64,000 nucleotides of DNA from an uncultured Caldimonas sp. Its GTDB lineage: Bacteria > Pseudomonadota > Gammaproteobacteria > Burkholderiales > Burkholderiaceae. The first letter of the stretch is position 1; each line of letters opens with the position of its first letter. The stretch covers positions 1-64,000 of the forward strand of contig NZ_CAMLJQ010000007.1 in the NCBI RefSeq assembly GCF_946480305.1. Reading direction: 5' to 3'. Under the pieces are notes generated by a model. It did not search any database and was not told the DNA's origin. It was given only the letters and a program-made list of their open reading frames with translations. Both the position numbers and the translations under genes were made by a program. Shown here one piece after another: positions 1-8,583 of this stretch.

Positions 1-49
1 GCCCGCCGGGGCGGACTCCCGGCGCGAAAGGCCAGGCTTGCGCAGCGAT

Positions 50-65
50 CCCCCCCCCCCCCCCC
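50..65. repeat. Homopolymer tract of 16 C
   Basis: Sixteen consecutive C residues are followed by G. The tract lies 163 bp upstream of the first chemotaxis-receptor start. Such tracts can slip and switch expression of a neighbouring gene, but they are also a common place for sequencing or assembly length errors. The rest of positions 1-228 shows no convincing gene. The sequence before the tract may be the end of an upstream region cut by the window edge. Confidence 0.9.
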
Positions 66-228
66 GCGCCAGCGGGCATCCGCCAGCAACCAGCACCCGG
101 CACTTGCCCAAGCCAAGCGTGGCACGTCGGCGCCGCCGCCATTTGTTCGGCGCCCCCCCAGATAACCCGCATCACCTTCCGCCTCGAGTTGCGGAAACTC
201 GCGCCCACCCCCACCTCGAAAGACCGCG

Positions 229-1854
229 ATGCCCGCGTTCGCCCACCTCTCCCTGCGCGCACGCCTCAACTTCGGCACAGCCTTCTCGCTGATCCTGCTG
301 ATGGCGATCGGTGTGCTGGGCTACGTGGCCCTCGACAGCACCCGCACGACGCTGAAGGACCTGCTGGACCGCAAGGCACAGATCCTCGTCGACAGTGGTG
401 AATTGCGCACCACGCTGGGCGAGCTGCTGCGGCACGAGAAGGACATCATCATCCACTACAACAATGCGAACGAGGTGAACGACCTGCGCCGCGCGTGGAG
501 CGACACGCTGGCGCGCCTGCGGGCCGACGTGCAGCGGCTGGGTGAAGGCGGCAGCCCCGCGTTGCACGAGGGCGCGCAGCAGGTGCTCGCCGCGCTTGCG
601 GCCTACGACGAAGGCATCTCGCCGGTGCTCGAACAGGTGGAGCGCGCGCAGATCGACGGTGCTGCGGCCGGCGCCTATGCATCGCGCACCGCCGAGCACA
701 CGCAAGCGGCCGATCAGCAACTCTCGGCGCTGGCAACGGCGGCCCGCAGTGACATGAACGCGGGGCAGGCCCGGCTCGAAGGGCGCATCCAGATGCTGCT
801 GGCCGTGCTGGCCGGTTCGCTGGTGCTCGCCCTGGCGGTGCTGATCCCGCTGACGGTGTTGAACCTGCGGTCGATCACGCGGTCGTTGCGAGAGGCCCGC
901 GACATGGCCCGGCAGATCGAGCAGGGCGATCTGACGCACCGCGCGCTCGGTGTGCAACGCGACGAGATCGGACAGGTGGTGCAGGCAATGGACGGGATGC
1001 AGGCGGCGCTGCGTGACCTGGTCGGTCGCGTGCGCCATGCGAGCGAAAGCATCTCGGTCGCTTCCGCCGAGATCGCGAGCGGCAACCAGGACCTGTCGAC
1101 GCGCACCGAACAGGCGGCGGCCAGTCTTCAGGCAACGGCTTCGTCGATGGCCGAGCTGTTCTCGAGCGTGCGGCAGTCGGCGGAAGCGGCACGGCAGGCG
1201 AGCCGGCTGGCGGATTCGGCCTCCGAGGTGGCGGGCAGGGGCGGCGACGCCGTGTCACGGGTCGTGGCGACGATGCAGGACATCCACGCTGCGGCGCAGA
1301 AGATCGCCGAGATCGTCGGCGTGATCGACGGCATTGCATTCCAGACCAACCTGCTGGCGCTCAACGCTGCCGTGGAGGCGGCGCGTGCGGGCGAGCAGGG
1401 GCGTGGCTTCGCGGTGGTCGCTGCCGAGGTGCGCGGGCTGGCGCAACGCTCGGCCGAGGCCGCCAAGGAAATCCGGGCGTTGATCGGCGCGTCGGTCGAC
1501 AAGGTGGAAACAGGCTCGACGCTCGTGCAGCATGCGGGCACCACGATGACGGAGATCGTCGCGTCGGTGCAGCGCGTCGCGGCCATCATCGGCGAGATCT
1601 CCACTGCCACCGCCGAACAGGGCCAGGGGATCGACCAGGTGAACGGGGCCGTGCAGCGGCTGGATCACATGACCCAGCAGAACGCGGCCTTGGTGGAAGA
1701 GTCTGCCGCAGCCGCAGAGAGCCTGCGCGAGCAGGCGGTGCAGTTGTCGGAGGTGGTGAGCGTCTTCAAGCTCGAAAATGAAGCGCCGCCGGCGGCCCAG
1801 CCTTCGGAGATCAGCGAACCCGAGGCCGCAACGCAGCAGTCCTCGGTCGTGTGA
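229..1854 (+). CDS. Methyl-accepting chemotaxis protein
   Basis: A 541-residue transmembrane chemoreceptor that would signal to CheA/CheW. The N-terminus has a membrane segment (about residues 13-35), a roughly 150-residue helical periplasmic region resembling a four-helix-bundle sensor, a second membrane segment (about 189-213) and a HAMP domain. It ends in a long signalling coiled coil. The highly conserved hairpin tip reads [20 protein letters not shown] near residue 366, followed by [12 protein letters not shown]. The C-terminus (ending QSSVV) lacks the NWETF-type CheR/CheB docking pentapeptide, so methylation would rely on other receptors or direct binding. The ligand cannot be inferred. 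A second receptor of the same class lies 0.5 kb downstream. Confidence 0.95.
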   Translation: MPAFAHLSLRARLNFGTAFSLILLMAIGVLGYVALDSTRTTLKDLLDRKAQILVDSGELRTTLGELLRHEKDIIIHYNNANEVNDLRRAWSDTLARLRADVQRLGEGGSPALHEGAQQVLAALAAYDEGISPVLEQVERAQIDGAAAGAYASRTAEHTQAADQQLSALATAARSDMNAGQARLEGRIQMLLAVLAGSLVLALAVLIPLTVLNLRSITRSLREARDMARQIEQGDLTHRALGVQRDEIGQVVQAMDGMQAALRDLVGRVRHASESISVASAEIASGNQDLSTRTEQAAASLQATASSMAELFSSVRQSAEAARQASRLADSASEVAGRGGDAVSRVVATMQDIHAAAQKIAEIVGVIDGIAFQTNLLALNAAVEAARAGEQGRGFAVVAAEVRGLAQRSAEAAKEIRALIGASVDKVETGSTLVQHAGTTMTEIVASVQRVAAIIGEISTATAEQGQGIDQVNGAVQRLDHMTQQNAALVEESAAAAESLREQAVQLSEVVSVFKLENEAPPAAQPSEISEPEAATQQSSVV

Positions 1855-1870
1855 ACAGGCCCTGGCTTCG

Positions 1871-2170
1871 TCAATCGCGGGGATCGCCGAACTCGGCAAA
1901 GAAGGCTTCCGCGAAGCGGGGCGAGGCAGAGAAGGTCAGCGTCACGGTGTGCCAGCCTCCGTCCTCCACGTGCACCTGCAGATCGTGATCCCAGTCCATG
2001 CCGTCGTCCAACGGACCGTGCGTGTGCGCGAACGTGCGCTGCGCCCATTGCAGCAGCAACTGCGCCTCGGCCAGCACGGCGGCGTGTTGCTCGACGGGAG
2101 TGGAACCCATGGCCTCGATCGTGAGGGTCCCGTCAGCGTCGTCGCTGAGATCGATGGTGAGGTGATGCAT
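1871..2170 (-). CDS. Small acidic conserved-type hypothetical protein
   Basis: A 99-residue protein read from the only ATG that gives a compact product (MHHLTIDLSDDADG). The frame is open further upstream but codon use there looks random. The protein is acidic and rich in His and Asp, with alternating strand-like segments (TLTIEAM, DLQVHVEDGG, WHTVTLTFSAS) and a terminal helix (PRFAEAFFAEFGD). I recognise no domain. It lies antisense between two chemoreceptor genes, so its promoter region (2171-2375) is shared with the downstream receptor. The role is unknown; an intracellular, soluble protein is expected because no signal or membrane segment is visible. Confidence 0.6.
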   Translation of the reverse strand: MHHLTIDLSDDADGTLTIEAMGSTPVEQHAAVLAEAQLLLQWAQRTFAHTHGPLDDGMDWDHDLQVHVEDGGWHTVTLTFSASPRFAEAFFAEFGDPRD

Positions 2171-2375
2171 TGGGTGTGCGGGGCAGGGTGTGTGCGAATG
2201 GCGCTCGCTCTCGTACAGCGATGTAACTACAGCGGGCGTAGCGCCGGTCTGCCCAGCGCACGACCCGCGTGACATGCTGTGCAGGCGTGCGATGTTCCCG
2301 TTGTAGTACGAAAACTTCAACTCAAGTCGCCCCCTCTGCCGTCGATAAGCGGTGCACCCTATCGAGGAGCACCGC

Positions 2376-4052
2376 ATGAAACTCAACACATTGGCGAAGC
2401 CCGCACGGAAGGTGCGCGGCTCGCACTCCGCACGATGGCGCATCGGCTCGCTTCGCATCCGCACGCAACTCGCCGTGCTGGCGGCGCTGATGCTGACGGT
2501 GATCCTGGTGCTCGTGGCCGGCAGCCGCTACGGCATGCGCGTGGCGACTCAGGAATTGTCGACGGTCTACCAGCAGCACGCCGTGCCGATGGGCGTATAC
2601 GGCACCTCGCTCGACCTGCTGCACCGCTGCCGCATGAAGATCGTGCTCGCGATGGAAACCTCGTATGCACGCCAGGCGACGGAGCACTTCGACGCGATGA
2701 TGAAACTGGAGAAGGAGGCGACGCAAGGGCTCGACGGCGCGTTCGCATTGCTGACCACGCCGGAAGAGCGCAAGCTGGTCGAGACCTTCCGCAACAGCTG
2801 GCGTGAGTACAAGGGCGTGCGCGAGCGCATCGTGCAGCTCTACAACGACGGCGACCGGGCGCAGGCGATCTCCGAATTCCGTTCCAACCTCACGCCGCAT
2901 TTCGACGCGCTGAGCGAAGCGCTCGCGTCGCTGCAACGCGCACAGGTCAAGGGCGCCGCCGACGCCTACCAGAACGCCGAGCAGCACACGGCCGAGGTGG
3001 CGCTGGTCAGCCTGGTGGTGGCCCTGGTCGGGCTGCTGAGCGTGGGCGCGTTGTCCTGGTGGCTGGCGCATTCGATCTCGGACCCGATCCGGGGTGTCGT
3101 GCGCAGTGCCCGCGCCATCGCGGCCGGCGACCTGACGCTCGAGCTCGAGGTCAACGGCGGCGGCGAAGCGGGCGAGTTGCAGCGTGCGCTGGCGGAGATG
3201 CAGGAGTCTTTGCAGGGCATGGTGCGGCAGATCCAGTCGGCGACCGAAGGCATCACCACGGCATCGACCGAGATCGCGAGCGGCAACCAGGACCTGAGCG
3301 TGCGCACCGAGCAGGCCGCGTCCAGCCTGCAGCAGACGGCCTCGTCGATGGAGCAGTTGACCGGCACGGTGAAACAGTCGGCCGATGCGGCCCAGCAGGC
3401 GCAGCGGCTCGCGGCGTCGGCGAGCGACGTGGCGGCCAAGGGCGGCACCGTGGTCTCGCAAGTCGTCACGACGATGGACGAGATCAACACGGCCTCGCGC
3501 AAGATCGCCGACATCATCGGCGTGATCGACGGCATCGCCTTCCAGACCAACATCCTCGCGCTCAATGCGGCGGTGGAGGCGGCTCGCGCTGGCGAGCAGG
3601 GCCGCGGCTTCGCGGTGGTGGCCGGGGAAGTGCGCACGCTGGCACAGCGTTCGGCGCAAGCTGCGCGCGAGATCAAGGCGTTGATCGGAGCCAGCGTGGA
3701 CAAGGTGGACAACGGGGCGCGCCTGGTGCGCGACGCGGGGGCGACGATGGACGAGATCGTCGCCTCGGTGCAACGCGTCAACTCGATCATCGGCGAGATC
3801 AGCACCGCGGCGGTCGAGCAGAACGGCGGCATTGCCCAGATCGGCCGTGCGGTGACGCAGCTCGACGGCATGACGCAGCAGAACGCGGCGCTGGTCGAGC
3901 AATCGGCCTCTGCCGCCGAATCGCTCAAGTCGCAGGCCTACCGGCTGGCGGAGGTGGTGCAGGTATTCCGCTTGCCGGCCTCCAAGACTGCAACGCCGCG
4001 CGACGAGCCCGCACTGGAGGCCCCGCTGCCGTTGCAGATGGAGGCTGCGTGA
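2376..4052 (+). CDS. Methyl-accepting chemotaxis protein
   Basis: A 558-residue chemoreceptor. I place the start at ATG 2376 because a GAGGAG ribosome-binding site sits 7 bases upstream; an in-frame GTG at 2352 is less well placed. The layout is a basic N-terminus, a membrane segment (about 35-52), a periplasmic helical sensor of about 150 residues, a second membrane segment (about 208-230), HAMP, and a signalling domain with the conserved tip [20 protein letters not shown]. It differs from the receptor at 229 mainly in the sensor. No C-terminal NWETF pentapeptide is present. Its TGA overlaps the GTG of the following cyclic-di-GMP gene, so the two are very probably translated from one message. 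Confidence 0.95.
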   Translation: MKLNTLAKPARKVRGSHSARWRIGSLRIRTQLAVLAALMLTVILVLVAGSRYGMRVATQELSTVYQQHAVPMGVYGTSLDLLHRCRMKIVLAMETSYARQATEHFDAMMKLEKEATQGLDGAFALLTTPEERKLVETFRNSWREYKGVRERIVQLYNDGDRAQAISEFRSNLTPHFDALSEALASLQRAQVKGAADAYQNAEQHTAEVALVSLVVALVGLLSVGALSWWLAHSISDPIRGVVRSARAIAAGDLTLELEVNGGGEAGELQRALAEMQESLQGMVRQIQSATEGITTASTEIASGNQDLSVRTEQAASSLQQTASSMEQLTGTVKQSADAAQQAQRLAASASDVAAKGGTVVSQVVTTMDEINTASRKIADIIGVIDGIAFQTNILALNAAVEAARAGEQGRGFAVVAGEVRTLAQRSAQAAREIKALIGASVDKVDNGARLVRDAGATMDEIVASVQRVNSIIGEISTAAVEQNGGIAQIGRAVTQLDGMTQQNAALVEQSASAAESLKSQAYRLAEVVQVFRLPASKTATPRDEPALEAPLPLQMEAA

Positions 4053-5935
4053 CCGATCCGATCCGCGCGCTGCTGCGCCTGCTCGCATGGGCGACGCTCG
4101 CCTGGCTGTCGATGTGGCAGGTGGCGGCCGCCGCGCCGCCGGCCGATTCGGTGCGCATCCATTTCCACCGGTCCAACCACGACTACACCGGCTGGGGCCT
4201 GCACGTGTGGGGCGACGACGTGCGCCCACCGCGCGTGGTGACCTGGGCCCAACCGCTCGAGCCGGCCGGCGTGGACGGCTTCGGGGTGTATTTCGACGTG
4301 CCGGTGGCGCCCGGCACGCGCAACGTACCGTTCATCCTGCACCGCGGCGACACCAAGAACGTGGTGGAAGACCAGATGCTCAACCTGGCCCAGCATGGCC
4401 GCGAAGTGTGGGTGCTGGAGAACTCCTCGACGCTGTTCACGGTGCGCCCGTCGACCGAGAGCGACTTCGAGCTGGGCGCGCAGGCACAGCAGAGCTCGCA
4501 GCGCACGACGCAACTGGTGTCGGCGGGTGTCACGCTCGCCGTGCTCGCGCTGGTGGCCGCATGGCTGGTGTCTCAACGCCGGCTGTCCAGCACGCGGCAG
4601 CAGCTGGCGCGCCAGGTGGAACTGCTGGTCGAAGCGCAGCGCGAGCTCAAGCAGCAGGGCGAACGCGTGCAGCGCGGGCTCGACGACGAGCTGACAGGCC
4701 TGCCGACGCGCACGGCACTGCAGCAGGCGCTGGACCGGGCCCTGGGGCGTTGCAAGCGCGAGCAAGCGCAGCTGGCGGTGCTGTTCATCGACCTGGATGG
4801 CTTCAAGCAGGTCAACGACAGCGCCGGCCACGATGCGGGCGATCATGTGCTGCGCGCCGTGGCCGAGCGCTTCCGGGCCACGCTGCGCGACAGCGATATG
4901 GTCGCGCGGGTCGGCGGCGACGAGTTCGTCGCGGTGATCGAAAACCTGCACACGCCGCACCACGCCTTCAAGGTCGGACGCAAGCTGACGCAGACGGCCA
5001 GTGCGCCCATCGTCAACGGCGAGCGCATGCACCAGGTCAGCGCGAGCGTGGGCGTGGCGGTGTATCCCGGCGATGGGGCAGATGGCGCGACCTTGATGAA
5101 GAACGCCGACAGCGCGATGTACGACGCAAAAAAGGCGGGCAAGAATGCGTGCCGGTTCCATCGCCCCGAGTTGCAGCAAGCGGCCGAGGAGCGACTGCAC
5201 CTGGAGCAGGGCCTGCGTGATGCGCTGGCGCGGTACGAGCTGCTGCTGCACTACCGCCCGGAGGTGAGTCTTGCCACCGGCGAGGTGGTGGGGCTGGAGG
5301 CGCAGTTGCGCTGGACGCGCGGTGGCGAGCTGCAGCCGCCGCACGAGGTGTTCGAGCTGGCGCAGGACGCCGGCATGCTCGAGGCACTGGACCGCTGGAC
5401 GCTGCTGGAAGCGAGCCGCCAGTTGCAGGCGTGGCACGTCGCCGGACGGGTCTTGCGGCCCGTGACGGTGACCCTGAGCGGCTTGCCGCCGCAAGAAGGC
5501 GATCTGGTGCCGCCGTGGGCGCAGGTGCCGGACGTCGCCTTGAAGCCGCGCGTGCAGTTCACCACGCAGGCACTGACCGATCGCCGCTTCCCGATGGCCG
5601 GCCTGCAGGCCCTGCATCGGTGGGGTGTGCCGGTGTCGCTGCTGCAAAGCGGCATGCAAGCCGTGGAGCTGATGCCGCTCGTCGAGGCGCGTCCGGCGGT
5701 GTTGAAGCTGAGTGCCGAATGGCTGCATGCCTCGCAGGACGGCGACGGGCCGTACGCACGGGCGGTGAAAGCGCTTGCGGCTGTCGGCGCCGCTCAGGGC
5801 TTCGTGCTTGCGGTCGAAGGTGTCGACACGGCAGGGCTGCGTGAAGTGGCGGCCCGGCTCGGCTGCCGCCAGGCACAGGGAGCACTGTTCGACGGTGCGG
5901 TGCCCGCGGCAGAGGCCGAGCGCTGGCTGGCCTGA
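4049..5935 (+). CDS. Membrane GGDEF/degenerate-EAL protein with PUD (CBM41-like) sensor
   Basis: A predicted diguanylate cyclase of 628 residues starting at GTG 4049, overlapping the preceding receptor stop (GTGA). Signal-like hydrophobic residues 8-29 precede a region (about 34-130) that reads like the pullulanase-associated PUD/CBM41 fold: [20 protein letters not shown], then [10 protein letters not shown] and FILHRGD. A membrane segment (about 157-175) and a short coiled coil lead to a GGDEF domain with intact GGDEF at 289-293 and an RxxD inhibitory site (RDSD) five residues before it, so cyclic-di-GMP synthesis with product inhibition is likely. The EAL domain is degenerate: EAL is EAQ (417-419) and later metal-site motifs are eroded, so phosphodiesterase activity is doubtful. 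Pairing with a chemoreceptor suggests a joint motility or attachment response, by inference to alpha-glucan. Confidence 0.88.
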   Translation: MTDPIRALLRLLAWATLAWLSMWQVAAAAPPADSVRIHFHRSNHDYTGWGLHVWGDDVRPPRVVTWAQPLEPAGVDGFGVYFDVPVAPGTRNVPFILHRGDTKNVVEDQMLNLAQHGREVWVLENSSTLFTVRPSTESDFELGAQAQQSSQRTTQLVSAGVTLAVLALVAAWLVSQRRLSSTRQQLARQVELLVEAQRELKQQGERVQRGLDDELTGLPTRTALQQALDRALGRCKREQAQLAVLFIDLDGFKQVNDSAGHDAGDHVLRAVAERFRATLRDSDMVARVGGDEFVAVIENLHTPHHAFKVGRKLTQTASAPIVNGERMHQVSASVGVAVYPGDGADGATLMKNADSAMYDAKKAGKNACRFHRPELQQAAEERLHLEQGLRDALARYELLLHYRPEVSLATGEVVGLEAQLRWTRGGELQPPHEVFELAQDAGMLEALDRWTLLEASRQLQAWHVAGRVLRPVTVTLSGLPPQEGDLVPPWAQVPDVALKPRVQFTTQALTDRRFPMAGLQALHRWGVPVSLLQSGMQAVELMPLVEARPAVLKLSAEWLHASQDGDGPYARAVKALAAVGAAQGFVLAVEGVDTAGLREVAARLGCRQAQGALFDGAVPAAEAERWLA

Positions 5936-6071
5936 TCACGCCGCCGCGTACTTGCACGCCGGCGGCGGTGTGCTTCTTGACTCGCCAGGGCCGTCGGCAC
6001 ATGGCCCTCGGGACGAAATCAAGGTGGAGGCTATCGAATTAGGGAATACCCTCGACGACCCCTCTGGTTCC

Positions 6072-6260
6072 TCAGCGGCCCGATGCCCGGCGCTGGCGGT
6101 GACTCACGCGCCGGCGCCAGCGATGGTCGGGCCGGTCGTCCTGGCTCCCGGTCGCGGGCGGTGAGCCGGGCACCACGCCCGAAAGCCCGCGGTCGTCCGG
6201 CAACCGGCCGGGCAGGCTGGGAGTATCGACCGCGGGACGCGGCTTTTCCTGGGTGAACAT
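6072..6260 (-). CDS. Possible small hypothetical protein
   Basis: A 62-residue frame beginning MFTQEKPRPAVDT, preceded on its strand by GGAGAC about 6 bases from the ATG. Codon third positions are GC-rich as in the neighbours. The product is rich in Arg, Pro and Asp, has no membrane segment and looks disordered. It matches nothing I know. It could equally be a chance frame in GC-rich intergenic DNA. Confidence 0.3.
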   Translation of the reverse strand: MFTQEKPRPAVDTPSLPGRLPDDRGLSGVVPGSPPATGSQDDRPDHRWRRRVSHRQRRASGR

Positions 6261-6413
6261 CGTCTTGTCTCCGTCATGGGTCTGGTTTGTGTACACCTCC
6301 GGATCAGGGCAGGAACGGTTCGGACCGGCGCCTCGAGTGGGGGAGGTGAAAAAATTCTAGGAACGCCTCCGGGCGCGCGGTGGTGCCGGTTTGAGCGGCT
6401 ACCATTCCTGAAA

Positions 6414-6437
6414 CTCATGACTTTGAAAGGTCATGAG
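6414..6437. promoter_or_regulatory. Perfect inverted repeat before LysR gene
   Basis: CTCATGAC, 8-base spacer, GTCATGAG. The repeat ends 17 bases before the LysR start codon. It is a plausible autoregulatory operator for that protein, or an mRNA hairpin near its ribosome-binding site (GGAGGGA, 6444-6450). Confidence 0.5.
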
Positions 6438-6454
6438 CAAAGCGGAGGGAAGCG

Positions 6455-7369
6455 ATGCGCTTGCGGCATATCGAGGTGTTCCAGGCGGTGATGGAGACCG
6501 GCAGCATGAGCGGCGCGGGCCGGCTGCTGCATCTCACGCAGTCGGCCGTCAGCCGCGTGATTGCGCACGCTGAAGCGCAGCTCGGTTACCCGCTGTTCAA
6601 GCGGGTCGGCGGCAAGCTGGTGCCCACCACCGAGGGCTTGGTGCTGTTCGAAGCGAGCGCGGGATTGTTCGAGCGCCTGGAGAGCCTGCGCCAGACGGCG
6701 CACAACCTCAAGAGCGGCTTGTCAGGCCAACTGCGGGTGGCCGCGATCCCGTCGATCTGCCACCAGTTCCTGCCCGATGTGGTGGCCGCGTATCACCGCG
6801 CCTACCCCGAGGTGAGTTGTGAGGTCCGTACGCTGCACAAGCGGCAGATCGCCCAGGCCTTGCTGAGCCGGGAGGTCGACATCGGCTTCGACTTCTATGC
6901 CACGCACCACCCCGGCGTGGAGTCCATGCCCTTGATGCCCGGCCGGCTGTTCGTGATGGCACCCGCCAGTTTCGCAGCCGGCAAGCGGCCCACGCTGCCC
7001 CTGCTGGCCGAGCTGCCCCTGATCGGCCTGGTCGGCGACGACCCCATAGCGACGAGCCTGGCGCAGGTCGGCACGCAGCTCGGCTTCCAGCCGCAGGTGC
7101 GCATACGCGTGCAGACCTCGCAGATGGCCGAGGAACTCGTCGCCCGCAACCTCGGCTGGTCGGTGGTGGACTTCCTCACCGCGCGGCAGCTGCAACCTGC
7201 CCGCGTGAAGCTGCTCGACCTGCAGCCCGAGGTGGAGTGCCCCCTGAACGCCTTCTTCGTGAAGAACAGCGCCCCGGCCGTGCAGGCACGCGGCTTCCTC
7301 GACATCGTGAGAGCGCAACTGGCAAGGCTCAAGCCCCTGCCAAAAGAGGCAGAGGTCCTGCTGCCGTAG
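6455..7369 (+). CDS. LysR-family transcriptional regulator
   Basis: A 304-residue regulator with an N-terminal winged helix-turn-helix (about residues 3-60; RHIEVFQAVMETGSMSGAGR, then QSAVSRVIAHAEAQLG and FKRVGGKLVPT) and a C-terminal substrate-binding-like effector domain. The DNA-binding sequence resembles the NocR/OccR branch of amino-acid or opine regulators, but the effector is not deducible. It has a good ribosome-binding site. No co-directional target follows: the next gene converges. It may act on itself through the inverted repeat just upstream, or on distant genes. Confidence 0.93.
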   Translation: MRLRHIEVFQAVMETGSMSGAGRLLHLTQSAVSRVIAHAEAQLGYPLFKRVGGKLVPTTEGLVLFEASAGLFERLESLRQTAHNLKSGLSGQLRVAAIPSICHQFLPDVVAAYHRAYPEVSCEVRTLHKRQIAQALLSREVDIGFDFYATHHPGVESMPLMPGRLFVMAPASFAAGKRPTLPLLAELPLIGLVGDDPIATSLAQVGTQLGFQPQVRIRVQTSQMAEELVARNLGWSVVDFLTARQLQPARVKLLDLQPEVECPLNAFFVKNSAPAVQARGFLDIVRAQLARLKPLPKEAEVLLP

Positions 7370-7518
7370 CAGGGTGCAAGACCGCGCGCCAGCACCGGAC
7401 ACCGCAACCTCGCACGATCGTCCGTCTTCGCCCTCAAGAACGATGCAGCACTCCACGGTCCTCCGAGCGAGGCATGGCGTCCGCGCACCTGTGCCAAAAA
7501 CCGAGTGATGCCGTGGAT

Positions 7519-7577
7519 CCGGCTCCGCCGGTCCACTGGCATCGCCCCCTGGGGGGCGCGCGCAGCGCGTAGGGGGG
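7519..7577. terminator. GC-rich palindromic element between convergent genes
   Basis: Two hairpins lie between the converging LysR and IclR genes: CCGGC TCC GCCGG (7519-7531) and GCCCCC/GGGGGC (7544-7557). A larger alternative pairing is possible between CCCCCT (7545-7550) and AGGGGG (7571-7576). No T-run follows. It resembles repeated C/G-palindrome elements common between genes in Burkholderiales and could serve as a bidirectional terminator. Confidence 0.5.
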
Positions 7578-7578
7578 G

Positions 7579-8349
7579 TTACAACAAATTCCTGATTTGC
7601 GACTGCGCCTGCATCAGCGCCGGCAGGCAGCGCTCCTGAAGGTCGGCCATCGTCATGCGAGCGGCATGCACGCTGACGTTGAGCGCGGCGAGCGTGTCAC
7701 CGCGCAGGTTCTTCAGCGGCACGGAGATCGTGCGCAGCCCGAGTTCGAGCTCCTGGTCGACGGCCGCATACCCTTGTGCGCGAGCGCGTGCGATCTCGAT
7801 GCGCAGACGGTCCTTGTTGGTGACGGTGTGCGGCGTCAGTGCGTCGAGCGACTGCTGGTCGAGCCAGGCATCCACGCGCTCCTGCGGCAGCGAGGCCAGC
7901 AGCACGCGGCCGTTGGCGGTGCAGTACGCCGGCACGCGCGAGCCGGGCTGCAGCGTGGCCGACACGACGCGCCCGGCAGTGGTGGCGGCAATGCAGATCA
8001 CGTCGGCCGAATCGAGCACGCCCGCCGAGGAGGCTTCCTGCAACGTGTGCGCCAGCTTGTGCAACTGCGGGTGCACGATGCGCGGCAGGCGTGCCGAGTG
8101 GAAGTACGACTGGCCCAGCCGCAGCACCTTGGGCGACAGCGAGAACATGCGGCCGTCGTAGTTGACGTAGCCCAATTGCGTGAGCGTGAGCAGGTAGCGG
8201 CGAGCCGCGGCGCGGGTGAGGCCGGTGCGTTGGGCCACTTCCGTCATCGACAGGCGCGACTGCTCCTGGTCGAACGCTTCGATCACCGAGAGGCCTTTTT
8301 CCAGGCCCGCAATGAAATCTCGCTTCTGAATGGTGAAAGGGGTGTCCAT
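7579..8349 (-). CDS. IclR-family regulator, probably of the divergent pcaB operon
   Basis: A 256-residue regulator starting MDTPFTIQKRDFIAGLEKGL. An IclR-type winged helix (about residues 14-75, with LSMTEVAQRTGLTRAAARRY) is followed by the effector domain (about 85-255; SATLQPGSRVPAYCTANGR, YAAVDQELELGLRTISVPL). It belongs to the PcaR/PobR/PcaU group that responds to aromatic-acid intermediates. It is transcribed divergently from pcaB with 234 bp between starts, and that gap holds several TTCGCACGA repeats likely to be its binding sites. By family it would activate or repress protocatechuate-branch genes with beta-ketoadipate or protocatechuate as effector. A second regulator of this type at 18660 is paired with pcaIJF. 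Confidence 0.9.
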   Translation of the reverse strand: MDTPFTIQKRDFIAGLEKGLSVIEAFDQEQSRLSMTEVAQRTGLTRAAARRYLLTLTQLGYVNYDGRMFSLSPKVLRLGQSYFHSARLPRIVHPQLHKLAHTLQEASSAGVLDSADVICIAATTAGRVVSATLQPGSRVPAYCTANGRVLLASLPQERVDAWLDQQSLDALTPHTVTNKDRLRIEIARARAQGYAAVDQELELGLRTISVPLKNLRGDTLAALNVSVHAARMTMADLQERCLPALMQAQSQIRNLL

Positions 8350-8385
8350 GGGGGATGGGGGAATGAGGGCAAAACAAACGTCCGC

Positions 8386-8555
8386 TCGTGCGAAATCCGC
8401 CGATGCGCGCCTGGCGCACGGGAGAGGACGAAACTGCTTGTTGGTCGAGGCAATATAGCCTAGATTCGCACGAAAGTTCGGAGTCCATACATTTGTGCGA
8501 GATACGCACAACATTGAATGCCATTCGTGTGATGCCGTTCACGGGTTTCGCACGA
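8386..8555. promoter_or_regulatory. Operator region with repeated TTCGCACGA boxes
   Basis: In the IclR-pcaB divergent gap, TTCGCACGA recurs three times: 8386-8394 (as its complement), 8465-8473 and 8547-8555. There is also a perfect 7-bp inverted repeat, TTGTGCG-AGATA-CGCACAA, at 8493-8511, whose arms share the GCAC core. The arrangement suits cooperative binding by an IclR regulator controlling both directions. Confidence 0.6.
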
Positions 8556-8583
8556 TCGTTCGCCTTGCTGACCGCTTGCTTAC

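Larger units (their letters stand above)
5936..6454. other. Intergenic region of 519 bp
   Basis: This lies between the GGDEF/EAL gene and a LysR gene. It holds one possible small antisense gene (6072-6260) and a perfect inverted repeat just before the LysR start (6414-6437). I see no RNA gene and no clear terminator after the GGDEF/EAL stop. Confidence 0.6.

Noticed and set aside
3059..4048. N-terminal extension of the GGDEF/EAL protein
   Set aside because: The in-frame sequence before GTG 4049 is the wrong frame of the chemoreceptor gene; a signal-like segment begins right after GTG 4049.
2322..4229. Long antisense open frame of about 635 codons across a chemoreceptor gene
   Set aside because: The translation is rich in Arg, His and Leu with no family motif, as expected for antisense frames of GC-rich genes; the plus-strand receptor is unambiguous.
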